Source of the DNA: Eurosta solidaginis
Taxonomy: Eukaryota > Arthropoda > Insecta > Diptera > Tephritidae
Assembly: GCF_040869045.1 (NCBI RefSeq)
Contig: NC_090321.1
Location: forward strand, 29,323,426-29,387,425
Direction: 5' to 3'
DNA: 64,000 nucleotides
Below are positions 1-10,592 of the stretch, in pieces. The notes beneath the pieces were generated by a model. It made no database searches. It saw only the letters and a list, made by a program, of their open reading frames with translations, and was not told the origin of the DNA. Each line of letters starts with the position of its first letter. Within the stretch, counting starts at the first letter, position 1. Made by a program: the position numbers and the translations under genes.

Positions 1-40
1 AAAGCAACTGATTGGTCAATTCGACGGATTTAACTTATGG

Positions 41-376
41 GGGCCACCGTAGTGTGGTATTAGCGTGTTCCACTCAGCATACTGAAGGTCCTGGGTACAA
101 GTCCGGTGCAAAGCAACATCGAAAATTTAGACAAAAGTTAGTTTCACTTAGAAACAAGTTTTTTTGATTGCTAAACACTCCAAGTATATTTCTGCCATAA
201 AAATCTTCTCAGTGAAAATTCACCTGATTTGCAGATGACCTTCGGAATTGGCATAGAACATGTAGCTCTCATCCCGCAAATTTTTAGGAAAAATTAAAAA
301 GGAGCACGAATTCGAAGAGAAGCTCGGTTTAAATCTTTTCGGAGGTAAATCGCGCCAAGTATTTATATATTTATTT
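41..376 (+). repeat. tRNA-derived SINE copy (family S1), diverged
   Basis: The head reads as a tRNA-like pol III promoter: an A-box-like stretch near 62-75 (ttagcgtgttcc) and a B-box-like ggtacaagtccgg near 93-105. The body and 3' end align by eye with the better copies at 13832-14191 (reverse) and 40955-41309: shared landmarks are tttctgccat, gcagatgacctt, aggagcacga, gaagctcggtt and the terminal cggaggtaaatcgcgcc followed by a T-rich tail. It is the most diverged of the three. No clear target duplication was found. Confidence 0.72.
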
Positions 377-394
377 AGCTGATATCGTAGACGG

Positions 395-965
395 CAGTGC
401 CCCTCATAGTACTCAGTGATAGTTGTAGGTCGTTGGCTTGCCTTTGCCCTAGGTATATTACCAGTGTTCTCTAAACTGATTTGTTTCCCAGTTACTTATG
501 CTCTCCAAAGTGTGTGCCTTTGTAGGTTCACAAAAAGGCTCTGGAGAAAACAATGGTGCTATAATACCTTGCTTGGCTATGTAGATTGTCGAGTCATTAC
601 CTTCATATCCCTGATGCCCAGGAGCTGATCCTAAAAAATTTTCGTTTTTGGCTCTAAGATCATTTAGAATTCCAATGCATTCATCTTCTAGATTAGAAGT
701 AAATGTGGAAGACCGAAAGGCGAGCAAGTTTATTGAAATAATGACGATAATCCTCGACCATAAGCCTTTCCGTAGACACACTCTACCGCAAACTTCTTCA
801 GCTTGGATTTCTGCCTGAAAAATAGTTTGGTAGCATCTCATTGGTAATGATTTTTTTAAAGTTCCGCCCACAGATATCAACTACCGTTTTTCCGTCATCA
901 ATTATTGATTCATCCGTGGTCCGGACCTCTGTATAACCTTGGATTTCAGTAACTAAAAAAGGTCG
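395..965 (-). pseudogene. LINE relic: RNase H domain and downstream segment
   Basis: Read on the minus strand from about 960 down to 400, this segment gives a recognisable non-LTR RNase H domain. It shows an initial TDES (usual TDGS), then IFQAEIQA, then ISINLLAF at the position of the usual SDSQAAL, and PGHQGYEGND before an AKQG helix. Two of the usual catalytic positions are altered (SIN for SDS; GND for GNE) and at least two frameshifts break the frame. The segment after the domain (PEPFCEPTKAH, ISNWETNQFREHW) matches the copy at 31555-32110, so both belong to one LINE family. It is non-functional. The clade cannot be fixed without the RT. Confidence 0.7.
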
Positions 966-2080
966 TATGTGACCAGGATCCCCTACTGCCCAAAATTGAC
1001 TCAGTTGTTTCTCCTAATTCCAGATTTATTTTATTTTTTCTCTTTAGCATGGCTAGCATCCAACGAATAATCCTTGAGCTTATATCTTGGCATTCATTGT
1101 GTGAGCGAAGGCTTCGCATTTGTTAGTTGCCAGCTAGGGCTATATTTTTAGACTCCCAAACCTAATAAATTTTTTCCTTGAATAGCCATTTACGTAGATT
1201 TTCCTGGCTGATTGGCAAATTAAACCCCTTACAGAGGAAGTTTTTTTAGGTTGGGCTCCCTAATGTATTGAACCAAAATTTTCCCCATACCTTTCGGGAG
1301 AAACATCCTGGGTCAATACGAGGAGGGAGGATTCTCGGGACTATTCGGCTTTTGTAGAAATACTACCTAAACATCTGACTACCTGTTTGAAACTAAACCA
1401 AGCAGTAGAGATGCCTTATATAACTTGGATAAGGCTGGAGCTATATGGTTTATACGCCGTTGCAATCCACAATAATAGACCCGATCTGATCCAGAAATAG
1501 ACCACATCTGGTTCCCATTATATGTGAGTCTTTATAGCATACTTAACAGTCCAGAAAGTAAGTTTTAGGTAAGAGCTTACATATCGTGAAATCTCTGAAC
1601 TCTACAGATTATGTGGATCCTACAAATTAGCTTAACTACAAAAGCAGCTTCGGAAAGAGCTGAGTTACTCGTTTTAATCCAAGAACTTTGGATCATTGGA
1701 AACTACTGGTAGGATCACAGCTTGTATTTTACACTACCCTCCACACGCAAAAAGGCTGTAGAAATTATGCTCAATCACGTACCACCACTATTCTGCGAAC
1801 CATCCCAAAACACTATCGTCGACTATATTGTTCTTTTTCTACCTTCAAGACAAGAAATTCTCTGTCAGAATTCCACGACAAGAAGTTGCTTGGCCCTACT
1901 TAGGTATTAGGCTTCCGAGCCACAACATTCCGTTTTATCGCGTTTAAAAGAAATCTGAAAGGAGACCTTATGCCAGAGAAATAAATCTGCAATCACGGAT
2001 TGTGCTCATAGAAAAAATATTAAAGATTAAGATACCAAAAGTACTTATACTCATGTTTGGTTGACAGTCGCCACACCAGC
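966..2080. other. Unassigned stretch, no gene recognised
   Basis: No convincing coding signal is present. Short open frames at 1688-1910 show no motif I can name. The part next to 966 may be the upstream continuation of the LINE relic on the minus strand, but no reverse-transcriptase motif can be seen. Confidence 0.5.
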
Positions 2081-2084
2081 GGAC

Positions 2085-2250
2085 TGTAAACATTATTCGT
2101 TGCAAAAAAAAAGGAGGTTTTGAAGAGGGAGTGGACGTGGAAGTGAGAACGAGAGTGGACGTGGGTGAGGGAGTGAGAATGTGAGTGAGACCGGAAGTGT
2201 GAGTGAGAGTGGACGTGGGTGAGTGAGTGTGAATAGAGTGTGAGTGGAAG
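2085..2250. repeat. Degenerate GA/GTGA purine-rich simple repeat
   Basis: The plus strand is dominated by gagtga, gtgagt and gagtggacgtgggtgag variants, the last occurring twice about 70 bases apart. Minus-strand open frames over it are runs of His, Ser, Thr and Leu, which the repeat produces by itself. Confidence 0.8.
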
Positions 2251-2940
2251 AGACATAAATTCAATAAAGGATGGCAAATAATAAAAAGGAGAAACGGAAA
2301 TAAAGTAAAAGAGAATATGACATGAATTGAAGAGAGAAGCGAGACGCACTTTTTAAATCCAATCAATGAATTTTCCAAGCAGGGTAAAGTCTTCCGGGTA
2401 TACTAGTTCGTTTAAAAAGTACAGCATTCCATTCAAATATATTGCTTAGACGTAGCATGTTTTTAAACTCACACACATATGTACATAAATACATATACAT
2501 ATATAAGTTACCTAAGTACAAATCAAGCTCCATAACATTGCCAATTACCGATCTTATTACAAAATTACAGACACACATAGCCATAACTTAACCATTTGCG
2601 CCAAAGACAATCCAATATTGGAAAAAGTATCTATCACTTGTCGCACCACATCAGATCGGTGCGAGTATGTATGTAACAATAATAAGCCTATTTAACCATT
2701 TTATCTGCGATGAAGTTCAGATGGCGATCATAAAAACAATAAAGGGTAAGACACTGGAATTCTCATACATAGACACACACACGCACACAAATTCGTGATT
2801 ATATGCATCCCATCGGAATTTACACGTGCGATCAGTGTGCTATCATAACACCAATTTAAAGTGCTTCAACGTGGCTATCCAAAGTGCTGCATCTACCAGA
2901 CATTGTGTATATAGTAACTTCAAGAACAATATATATATAT
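2250..2940. other. AT-rich non-coding stretch with short TA and CA runs
   Basis: It contains small microsatellites (acatatacatatata near 2490, acacacacacgcacac near 2772, atatatatat at 2930-2940) and no coding or repeat structure that I can support. Confidence 0.5.
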
Positions 2941-3350
2941 TAGAGCGAGTCAATTTTTTTTCATCAGGAGTATAGCAAAAACGTAATCTACTTCTATGTA
3001 GTAGTTAAAAGTTAATTTTAGGCTAATTTTTCATAATTTAAGCCTGATATCTCCGCTAAAATTCAAAAACACTACAGATATTAAAGCAGACTCTGAAATG
3101 TACGTAAAATGCTTTTAAAGTAAGTCCAATATGATATTTTTCCTAAAATTCTATCAGAAGATATGAAGATTTTTTGGCCAAACCCTACATTCATATGGCA
3201 AAATATCTATTTTGCAACAGTCGGGGACGCGAAATCGGACTTACATCTATGGTGTCTTCAGCAATGTTTCTTAGAATCATATGAAAGATTACGTTTTTGC
3301 TATATTTCTGATGAAAAAAAAAATCCATCCATACACTTTAACCCGCTCTA
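2941..3350. mobile_element. MITE, 410 bp, long imperfect TIRs, in a TA microsatellite
   Basis: The left end begins tagagcgagtcaatttttt and continues through catcaggagtatagcaaaaa to cgtaatct. The right end, read in reverse complement, gives tagagcgggttaaagtgta, then catcagaaatatagcaaaaa and cgtaatct. The inverted match covers roughly 55-60 bp with a small indel. Both ends abut (TA)n, so the insertion is at a TA target inside a microsatellite, and the exact duplication cannot be resolved. There is no coding capacity. The TA target is compatible with a Tc1/mariner-type mobiliser, which is an inference. Confidence 0.8.
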
Positions 3351-3747
3351 ATATATATATATACATATATGTATATGGTTTAAATAATGGAGCAGCCAAT
3401 ATAAAACGATATCACGTGTTGATGTAAGAGATCAGTTTCAATACAAAAACTTTAAACAACATATACGAGTATAGTTAGCTTGTTCTTCAAGTTACTTTAA
3501 GTATACTCAGAGAAAAAATCGTTCTAAAACGAACGAAAAAAGTTCAAAATTAAGAAAATTCGTTGACAAAAGTTTGTTAAGTACGTTTTATCTTAACTCG
3601 TGACCGATGGGCTTATTTTAAGAACAGTTTTTCCAAGCACACCGTTCGTATTTTATGGCCACTTTGTTATTGATTTTGAACCTTCTGTGCTCATTTCAAA
3701 TACTACTCGGGCTTGATTTCAGATTTTTCGTTCTCACTCTTCGAGAA

Positions 3748-3801
3748 ATTTCGTAAACCGCCAACGTAATCATCATCAGGCACGTTGGCGGTTTTCGAAA
3801 T
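3748..3801. other. Hairpin: 20-bp inverted repeat, 14-nt loop
   Basis: Arms at 3748-3767 (atttcgtaaaccgccaacgt) and 3782-3801 (acgttggcggttttcgaaat) pair with a single mismatch. The GC-rich core aaccgccaacgt stands out from its AT-rich surroundings. No neighbouring gene explains it. Confidence 0.75.
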
Positions 3802-3858
3802 GGTTCCATCGCAATATGCCAGTAAATGTTTCTTTCTTTTCAGTTTCTCTTAGAAAAC

Positions 3859-3883
3859 ATAATAATTGAAATTCAATTATTAT
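3859..3883. other. 25-bp palindrome
   Basis: The sequence ataataattgaa followed by attcaattattat is self-complementary apart from its central base. It is AT-rich, so chance is a real alternative. Confidence 0.5.
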
Positions 3884-4204
3884 AAGCCGGTGTTAAGCTC
3901 AGGAATTCTTAAATATAAGTATTACCCATTTATTTATTTATTTTTTATTAATAAATAATTTTTTTATTATTAATAAGAAATATTAATAACAAAAAAACTA
4001 TTAATAAATGCCAAAAAGGTTTGAAAAAACGCAGAATATGCATGTTTTAATAGATTTCTCGATAAGAGAAATCTTTCTTATTTGATGATGCAATCTGAAT
4101 ATATATTTAAAATATTTCATAACAAGTTTGGGAATTACCTGAATGGAACTGATTGAAAAATAAAAGTTCTAAAAATAAAATATAAAAAAAAATTGTTTTA
4201 AAAA

Positions 4205-4310
4205 GCTTTAGAGTTTGACGGCGATCGAACTCGCGCCACACGATCGCAACCGCAACAACATAGCCGCTGGGCCATTACAACTGCTTGGTAGTTCGTGCCA
4301 AATATTATAT
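4205..4310 (-). repeat. tRNA-like SINE head fragment (family distinct from S1)
   Basis: In reverse complement the segment reads ggcccagcggctatgttgtt and then gtggcgcgagttcgatcgcc. The latter contains a B-box-like gagttcgatcgcc, and the former an A-box-like stretch 25-40 bp upstream. No cloverleaf of normal length can be drawn, so a functional tRNA gene is unlikely. It lies just outside the left end of the piggyBac element. Confidence 0.5.
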
Positions 4311-4386
4311 TTAACATTGTAGTGCAAACGAATTATACCGTTTCTTTTTGCTTGAACTTAATTGAAGAACATTGTTCTTAATTTAA

Positions 4387-6768
4387 CCTTCAAGAGGGCG
4401 CGCCATCTTTTGTAACAAAAGCGGTCGCGCTTAGTCTTTTCGACGCCTCAATTGAAATGAGAGATTTAAAGTGGTTTAAGTTGTGGAATTCATTTTTTTT
4501 TTTTTCTGAGTTTAGTTATTATGTAATCATAAAATAATATTTTACAGGAAAAGTATTTTTTTTTTTGTCATTTTAAATGAGGGAAAACATAAAAAGTAAT
4601 ATAATTCATTGAATACAAAGTAAATTCATTAATCTTAGCAAAAAGCCAAACATATTTTTTTCAAAATTTGGGGAAAACATAAAAATTCATATAATACATT
4701 GAATAGAATGTAAATACATTAATATCTTATAGAAAGTTAGAATAGTTCAATAATCAGATTCATCAGATTCATCGGTCACAAAACACTCATTGCAAATAGT
4801 ACAGTATGGTCTCGACAAGTATTTCTTTCGCAGATTTTGCATGTGGTTTTTGTCTGCCTTCTTTTTTTTTTTTGCTGGACATATTTTGCAGCTTCCTCTA
4901 CTGGGCTCGGATGTGCTTGCCTCAATATTGGGCTCATCGACTAATTTCAAATTCCTTGGTAAGTTTTTATCAGCTCTTCTTTTCATATGTTCTTTCGTCA
5001 TTTCCATTCCCAATTCGCGTAGAAATTTACGTATTTTTTCAAAAAACTACCCCATTTTCTCTCAAAATTACCATTGGGTTTACTCCAGCAATATCTAGCA
5101 AGCGAAAAAAGAGTGTCAATTGCCACCTATTGCACTTCCTTGACGCGGAATACAATTTTACCTTTTTATCTACTTCATCAACTCCACCTTTTGGTTTGTT
5201 GTAAAAAGTTATAATAGCTGGTTTATCTTCTCGTTAGAGATTGTGTCAATTTCAGCTGTACGATGAAGTGATGAAATCATTTTAGGTACATACGATACCC
5301 GGATAGAAATATTTGAAACCCCAAATTGACTAGAATACTCTGGCTTTCCCTTCGCAAGGAAACAAAGGGAATTTCTTTTTTATTTTTACGCAAAATGCCA
5401 ACAACAGTCATTTTATCATTTGTGGCTAAATCTTTCACCAAAGGAATGCTGGTGAACCAGTTGTCAATGGTAAAATTTCGTCCGGTTCCAGAAATTGGTG
5501 AAATTAACCTTTTTACAACATCACTTCCCGAATTACCGATCTGAATCGGTCCTTCTGGTCTCCCAGCACGAAGCTCAATATTCAACGTGTAAAAGTTTCT
5601 TGAATCCACTAGTGCATAAATTTTTAGCCCATATTTTTCAGGTTTTGATTTGTTGTATTATCTAAAAGGACATTTTCCGCGGAATCCGCATATCATTTCA
5701 TCTATTACAACATTCTCACTAACAGAATAAGGAGAAAGGCAGTTTTCTGTGAAAATATTTAGCACTTCTCGTATGGGCGCAGCTTTGTCTTGGGCTCGGC
5801 GAAAACTTCTTGTGGATGCATCATCAAACCGGAGAGAGTTTAGAAGATATTTCATCCTTTTCAGAGGCTTAATATTTGGAAATATGGCAATACCAGTAGC
5901 ATCAGCATACACATCTTCCAAGTTTCCATGAGACATTCGTGAGGTTCCAGCAATGTACAATAATCCGAACAGTGCTGGAATCTCAACAGAATAGGTAGTT
6001 TTGCAATCTCGAGCTCTGGAATATGCGCTTTCTTTTATCTGTATAAATTCGTTAATATATTTTACTACTGTCGTTATAATTTTATCGCATGTGAACAAGT
6101 CCCATGCTTTTATAGATGTCGTTACGCCAATTCCTTTTCCAAGAACACCAGCCTCTTGAGTCATAATATTATGGGGTGGATACCTGACACTTTTTTCCAT
6201 TTTGTAACATTATCACGTGCCGTGTAGTATGCAACTCTATCAGCCAAAGGAATGTTTTCCTCTTCCGAGTTACTTTATTCGTTTGAATATTCCATTTCTT
6301 CATCAGATTCCACATCTGGACTGCATTCAGATATTTCTGATTCCTCATTACATTCCACATAAGATAAGTGGTCAGAGACTTCTGATCCTTCATAACTTAA
6401 GGTTTCATCATTTTCGTTATCTTCCTCTAGCAGAATTTTCATTATTTCACTTTCACTCATTCTTGTTTTAGCCATTTTTAGCAATATTTGCAACACTTTA
6501 TTATATCAGGAAATGTGCACAGAGAGTCGCGCGTAAACTAAAAGACGTCAGGCGCGCGTAGTCTTTTCGACGACGAGAGGCAACTGAAGTAAATGCTTGC
6601 TATAAACAGTCGACAAGCGTAAAAAAGAGACGGAAATAGTGCATTCGATTGGAAATAAACTAATCTCAAGCTACTAGAGCTGCCAAATATCTGGGATTAT
6701 ATACAACAAAATTATAATACTTTATTCACCATGGGCGGTCGAAAAGAATACGCGCGACTTCTTGGAGG
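4387..6768 (-). mobile_element. piggyBac-superfamily transposon, near full length, decayed
   Basis: TTAA occurs at 4383-4386 and again at 6769-6772 and directly abuts inverted ends: ccttcaagagggcgcgcc on the left, and cctccaagaagtcgcgcg on the right in reverse complement. TTAA duplication is diagnostic for piggyBac. A subterminal motif, cgcgcgtagtcttttcgacg, recurs at 4427-4446 (variant) and 6556-6575, and as cgcgcgtattcttttcgacc in reverse complement at the right end; this may be transposase-binding sequence. The 2382-bp interior holds a frameshifted transposase on the minus strand. Confidence 0.9.
4747..6474 (-). pseudogene. piggyBac transposase pseudogene (DDE_Tnp_1_7 type)
   Basis: Coding runs right to left. 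The N-terminus (6474-6275) is a Ser/Glu/Asp-rich acidic stretch, as is usual in this family. The central fragment (6200-5658) carries VVIDEMICGFRGKCPFR with the first catalytic Asp, and the next (5609-5277) NFTIDNWFTS with the second. A piece in another frame near 5210-5160 carries NKPKGGVDEVD with the third. The C-terminal fragment (5013-4747) has a Cys-rich domain (CKICP, then CTICNECF). At least three frameshifts or stops separate the pieces, so it is non-functional, although all three Asp codons survive. Some fly relatives have been domesticated, but the breaks argue against that here. Confidence 0.88.
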
Positions 6769-6772
6769 TTAA

Positions 6773-7185
6773 GAACATTCATTATCATTAATAGAACATG
6801 TGTTAATAATTTCAGACCAGCCGTTCCCTTTTCAAAAAAATGGTGTCAGTTCAACAACAAGGTTGTTGTTTTAAGTACAGGACGTTCGTTTTTCAAGAAC
6901 AAACAAGTAAGGACGGAACTGTCTTCGACTGTGCAGAAGACTTCATACCTTTCATGAATCGGGCTGAACAATAATCTTATCCCATTCGTAATCTCCGAAT
7001 AATCGGATGTATAAGATAAGAAATATATAGTGAACAGATCTACATACCTAAACGATTTTTAAGATAAATATAAAATAATAAAAAATAGGTAGGTACTTTG
7101 TGTGAGGATGCAAACCTTCACGTTTTTGGTAGTCTGAATGTAAAAACTATGACTACGAATCACGTATTTCAAAAATATATGACGT
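6773..7185. other. Unassigned stretch right of the piggyBac element
   Basis: It contains gttcgtttttcaagaacaaa near 6888 and several atatatag/ataagata blocks. No coding signal is seen. From about 7000 on it may be a decayed outer unit of the tandem repeat that follows. Confidence 0.4.
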
Positions 7186-7360
7186 AAGCGTAACTAGTTG
7201 ATGAAATTTGATGAATTTTGAAGCTTCTATCCGCAAAAAAAGGGGCAAAAATGACAGTTTATATGAAGTATATAATATATATACCACCGATTTCTATGAT
7301 TTTTTCAGACAAAAATATATATGATATATACGTAACCATTTGGTGAAATTTGAAGCTTCT

Positions 7361-7370
7361 AGCTGTTAAA
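7361..7370. other. Target-site duplication, left copy (agctgttaaa)
   Basis: The ten bases agctgttaaa at 7361-7370 are repeated at 10592-10601. They lie within the repeat-unit phrase gcttctagctgttaaaatgg, so the pre-insertion site can be read directly from intact units. Confidence 0.8.
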
Positions 7371-7437
7371 TTCTTTTGCATGCGGTTCAAGCAGCTCACT
7401 ACTGCCGGTCGCTTGCGGCCAAGTATCCTCTGGGTAG

Positions 7438-7459
7438 CCGCTAAACACCCGTTTAGCGG
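7438..7459 (+). other. Perfect 9-bp hairpin in the RTE 5' UTR
   Basis: ccgctaaac, loop accc, gtttagcgg. The flanking bases also pair in part (ctcac near 7394, gtgag near 7469), so a larger fold is possible. Some RTE and R2 elements begin with HDV-like ribozymes; this hairpin would sit where P4 does, but I could not complete the remaining helices. Confidence 0.55.
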
Positions 7460-7550
7460 TGAGCTAATGTGAGAAGGCGACAACCTGGCTAGGCCACTCT
7501 GAGCGGGTTGTGCGCTGGGCTTGGGACCCGCCATGTAAAACCATACTCCA

Positions 7551-10500
7551 ATGAAATATAACAACAAGCCTCGGATAAATACACTCTCTATTGATGACGA
7601 CCATGGCAAACGTTTGAAGGACAATGAATTGAGGGCATGCACCTGGAACGTCCGCTCCCTGAATGGGATTGGTGCAGATGCCCGGCTGGTTGATGTCCTC
7701 GTCAAAGCAAAATCCGACATCACCGCCATCCAAGAAATGCGTTGGACGAAGCAAGGAAGAAAGAAGATCAAAAATTGTGACATATATTGGAGTGGCCATG
7801 CGAATAAGCGCAGTTTCGGCGTCGGATTCGTGGTGGGAGAGAGACTTTGTCGCCAAGTGCTGGCGTTCACGCCTGTGGACGAGCGCCTCGCCGCTATTCG
7901 AATAAAAGCAAAATTTTTTAATATATCATTCATCTGCGCCCATGCGCCGACAGAGGAGAAACATCGTCTTTCGATGAAAGACACTTCGGTGAAAGACACT
8001 TTTTATGAACAATTAGAACGCACATACGAGCGCTGCCCCCGTCATGATATAAAAGTCGTGCTTGGCGACTTTAACGCCAGGGTGGGCAAAGAAGGTGTTT
8101 TTGGCCCTACAGTTGGAAAGTTCAGCCTACACAATGAAACTTCTCCTAACGGACTGAGGCTGATTGACTTTGCCGGTGCTCGAAACATGGTCATATCAAG
8201 CACGAGGTTCATGCATAAAAAGATACATCAAGCTACATGGCTGTCTCCTGATCGAAATACTCGCAATCAGATCGATCACGTTGTGATAGACGGACGGCAT
8301 GCCTCCAGTGTTTTAGATGTGCGAACGATCCGAGGACCTAACATCGATTCGGACCATTATCTCGTTGCAGCCAAAATACGCACCCGCCTCAACGCGGCTA
8401 CAAACAAGGAACAAAAAACACAAGGAAAGCTAGACGTCGAAAAGCTTCAATCACAACAGACTGCCAATGATTTCGCAACTCGACTCTCACACCTGCTCTC
8501 TGAGGGCACAACTCATCCTGAAGGAATACAGGAGCATTGGGAGCATATCTCCAAAGCACTTCATACTGCCGCCGATGAAAAAATTGGTTACCGGCGGCCA
8601 CGAAAAAACAACTGGTATGATGAAGAATGCCGCGTTGCAACCGAAACAAAGGACGCTGCCTACAGGGCTACGTTAAAAGCGAGCGCGACAAGAGGAGTGT
8701 GTGAACGCTATCGTGAGTTGAAAAGGGAAGCGAGACGCCTTTTCAGGAAGAAAAAAGCAGAAGCAGAAAGGCGTGAGTGCGAGGAGCTTGAGCTGCTAGC
8801 CACCAGGAATAACGCCCGAAAATTCTACCAAAAAATACGGCGACAGACGGAAGGTTTTAAGACCGGGGCAAACTCCTGTAGGAATGAAAACGGCGACCTT
8901 GTAACTGATGTCCAGAGAGTGCTTAGATTATGGAGGGAACACTTCTCTGCTCTCCTAAATGGAGGCAGCAATTCACCGCGCAGAGATGAAGAACCCGATC
9001 CCGCAATCGATGATGATGGAATATATGTCCCCCCGCCCGATTATGACGAAGTTAGAATAGCAATAACCAGATTGAAAAACAACAAGGCCGTGGGCGCTGA
9101 TGGATTTCCTGCGGAGCTATTCAAGTTCGGCGGCGAGGAGTTGGTAAGGCGCATGCAGCAGCTTCTTAGCAAAATATGGGCGGACGAAAGCATGCCCGAC
9201 GGTTGGAATCTAAGTGTTCTTTGCCCAGTCCACAAGAAGGGGGATACTGCAAAATGCACCAACTATCGTGGAATCAGCCTTCTTAATATCGCATATAAGG
9301 TCCTTTCAAGTGTATTGTGCGAAAGATTGAAGCCCACCGTGAACCGGCTGATTGGACCTTATCAGTGCGGCTTCAGACCTGGTAAATCTACCATCGACCA
9401 GATTTTCACAATGCGCCAAATCTTGGAAAAAACCCGTGAAAAGAGAATCGACACACACCACCTCTTCGTCGACTTTAAAGCCGCCTTCGACAGCACGAAA
9501 AGGAGCTGCCTATATGCCGCTATGTCTGAATTTGGTTTCCCCCCAAAACTTATACGGCTGTGCAAAATGACGTTGAGCAACACCATCAGTTCAGTCAGAA
9601 TTGGGAAGGACCTCTCCGAGCCGTTCGAAACTAAACGAGGTTTCAGACAGGGTGACCCCCTATCGTGCGATTTCTTTAATTTGATGCTGGAGAAAATTAT
9701 ACTAGCTGCAGAACTTAACCGCACTGGAACAATATACTATAAAAGCGTGCAATTACTGGCATATGCTGATGACATTGATATCATCGGCCTAAACACCCGC
9801 GCTGTTAGTTCTGCTTACTCCAAGCTGGAAAAAGAAGCGGTAAAGATGGGTTTGATGGTGAATGAGGACAAAACGAAGTACCTGCTGTCATCGAGCAAAG
9901 AGTCAGCGCATATGCGCCTTGGCAACCACGCTACTGTTGGCAGCCATAATTTCGAAATAGTAAAAGACTTCGTTTATTTGGGAACCAGCATCAACATTAG
10001 CAACAACATCAGCACTGAAATCCAGCGAAGAATCAATCTTGCCAATAAATGCTACTTTGGACTAGGTAGGCAATTGAAAAGTAAAGTCCTCTCTCGGCGA
10101 ACGAAAATCATACTCTACAAGTCACTTATCGTACCCGTCCTGCTATATGGGGCAGAAGCATGGACCATGACAACAGCAGATGAAGCGGCTTTGGGAGTGT
10201 TCGAGAGAAAAGTTCTTCGAAAGATTTATGGACCTCTACGCGTTGGCGATGGCGAGTACCGAAGAAGATTTAATGATGAGATGTACGAGCTATACGCAGA
10301 CATCAACATAGTCCAGCGAATTAAAACGCAGCGGCTGCGCTGGCTAGGCCATGTTATGCGAATGAAAGATGATGCTCCGGCCAAGAAAGTGTTTCTATCG
10401 GAACCCGCCTATGGAAGCAGAGGTAGAGGGCGGCCCCCACTTCGTTGGAAGGACCAGGTGGAAAACGATTTAAACTTCCTTGGTGTGACCAATTGGCGCC

Positions 10501-10565
10501 GGTTGACGGAGCGAAGGAGCGACTGGCGCGCCTTGTTGGACGGCCATAACCGTTTAGACGGTTAA
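7551..10565 (+). CDS. RTE endonuclease/reverse transcriptase polyprotein, 1004 aa
   Basis: This single ORF encodes the machinery for target-primed reverse transcription. Residues ~28-275 form an apurinic-type (EEP) endonuclease: TWNVRSLN (Asn33), QEMRW (Glu62), LGDFNARVG (Asp173, Asn175), NQIDHVV (Asp242) and SDHYLV (Asp267, His269), so all expected catalytic positions are present. A Lys/Arg-rich linker (~365-430) follows. The reverse transcriptase occupies ~492-790, with [55 protein letters not shown] and YADD (738-741). The C-terminus ([22 protein letters not shown]) is typical of the RTE/BovB group. There is no RNase H and no gag-like ORF1, as is usual for RTE. The start is the first ATG after an upstream ATG-TAA at 7533. 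No stop or frameshift is seen, so the element may be active or recent. Confidence 0.93.
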   Translation: MKYNNKPRINTLSIDDDHGKRLKDNELRACTWNVRSLNGIGADARLVDVLVKAKSDITAIQEMRWTKQGRKKIKNCDIYWSGHANKRSFGVGFVVGERLCRQVLAFTPVDERLAAIRIKAKFFNISFICAHAPTEEKHRLSMKDTSVKDTFYEQLERTYERCPRHDIKVVLGDFNARVGKEGVFGPTVGKFSLHNETSPNGLRLIDFAGARNMVISSTRFMHKKIHQATWLSPDRNTRNQIDHVVIDGRHASSVLDVRTIRGPNIDSDHYLVAAKIRTRLNAATNKEQKTQGKLDVEKLQSQQTANDFATRLSHLLSEGTTHPEGIQEHWEHISKALHTAADEKIGYRRPRKNNWYDEECRVATETKDAAYRATLKASATRGVCERYRELKREARRLFRKKKAEAERRECEELELLATRNNARKFYQKIRRQTEGFKTGANSCRNENGDLVTDVQRVLRLWREHFSALLNGGSNSPRRDEEPDPAIDDDGIYVPPPDYDEVRIAITRLKNNKAVGADGFPAELFKFGGEELVRRMQQLLSKIWADESMPDGWNLSVLCPVHKKGDTAKCTNYRGISLLNIAYKVLSSVLCERLKPTVNRLIGPYQCGFRPGKSTIDQIFTMRQILEKTREKRIDTHHLFVDFKAAFDSTKRSCLYAAMSEFGFPPKLIRLCKMTLSNTISSVRIGKDLSEPFETKRGFRQGDPLSCDFFNLMLEKIILAAELNRTGTIYYKSVQLLAYADDIDIIGLNTRAVSSAYSKLEKEAVKMGLMVNEDKTKYLLSSSKESAHMRLGNHATVGSHNFEIVKDFVYLGTSINISNNISTEIQRRINLANKCYFGLGRQLKSKVLSRRTKIILYKSLIVPVLLYGAEAWTMTTADEAALGVFERKVLRKIYGPLRVGDGEYRRRFNDEMYELYADINIVQRIKTQRLRWLGHVMRMKDDAPAKKVFLSEPAYGSRGRGRPPLRWKDQVENDLNFLGVTNWRRLTERRSDWRALLDGHNRLDG

Positions 10566-10572
10566 GCGCCAA

Positions 10573-10592
10573 TTAAGTAAGTAAGTAAGTAA
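10573..10592 (+). repeat. (AAGT)n 3' tail of the RTE element
   Basis: About four tandem copies of aagt follow the stop codon within 10 bp. The relic at 19737-20286 ends in the same way (ggaagtaagtaagg), so the tetranucleotide is a family property rather than local slippage. Confidence 0.85.

Larger units (their letters stand above)
7371..10591 (+). mobile_element. RTE-type non-LTR retrotransposon, apparently full length
   Basis: The element is 3221 bp, flanked by a 10-bp target duplication. It has a short GC-richer 5' UTR (7371-7550), one long ORF and a 3' end of tetranucleotide repeats (aagt)n rather than poly(A). A short microsatellite tail with a single EN-RT ORF is the usual RTE arrangement. 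Base composition (more GC) differs from the host DNA around it. An internally deleted relative with the same 3' end lies at 19737-20286. Confidence 0.9.

Noticed and set aside
1968..2378. Two overlapping minus-strand open frames rich in His, Ser and Thr
   Set aside because: They are the translation of the GA/GTGA simple repeat at 2085-2250; no start context or domain supports a gene.
4205..4310. Possible functional tRNA gene (also at 38381, 28645, 40955, 13832-14191)
   Set aside because: A- and B-box-like motifs are present, but no complete cloverleaf can be drawn, and most recur as heads of longer SINE copies.
4790..5204. Plus-strand open frames of 102 and 132 codons
   Set aside because: They lie antisense to the piggyBac C-terminal region, which has the recognisable Cys-rich domain.
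3480..6965. An outer element around the piggyBac insertion, based on aaacgaacgaaaa (3527) and gttcgtttttcaag (6888)
   Set aside because: The inverted similarity is short and AT-rich; no ends or target duplication can be defined.
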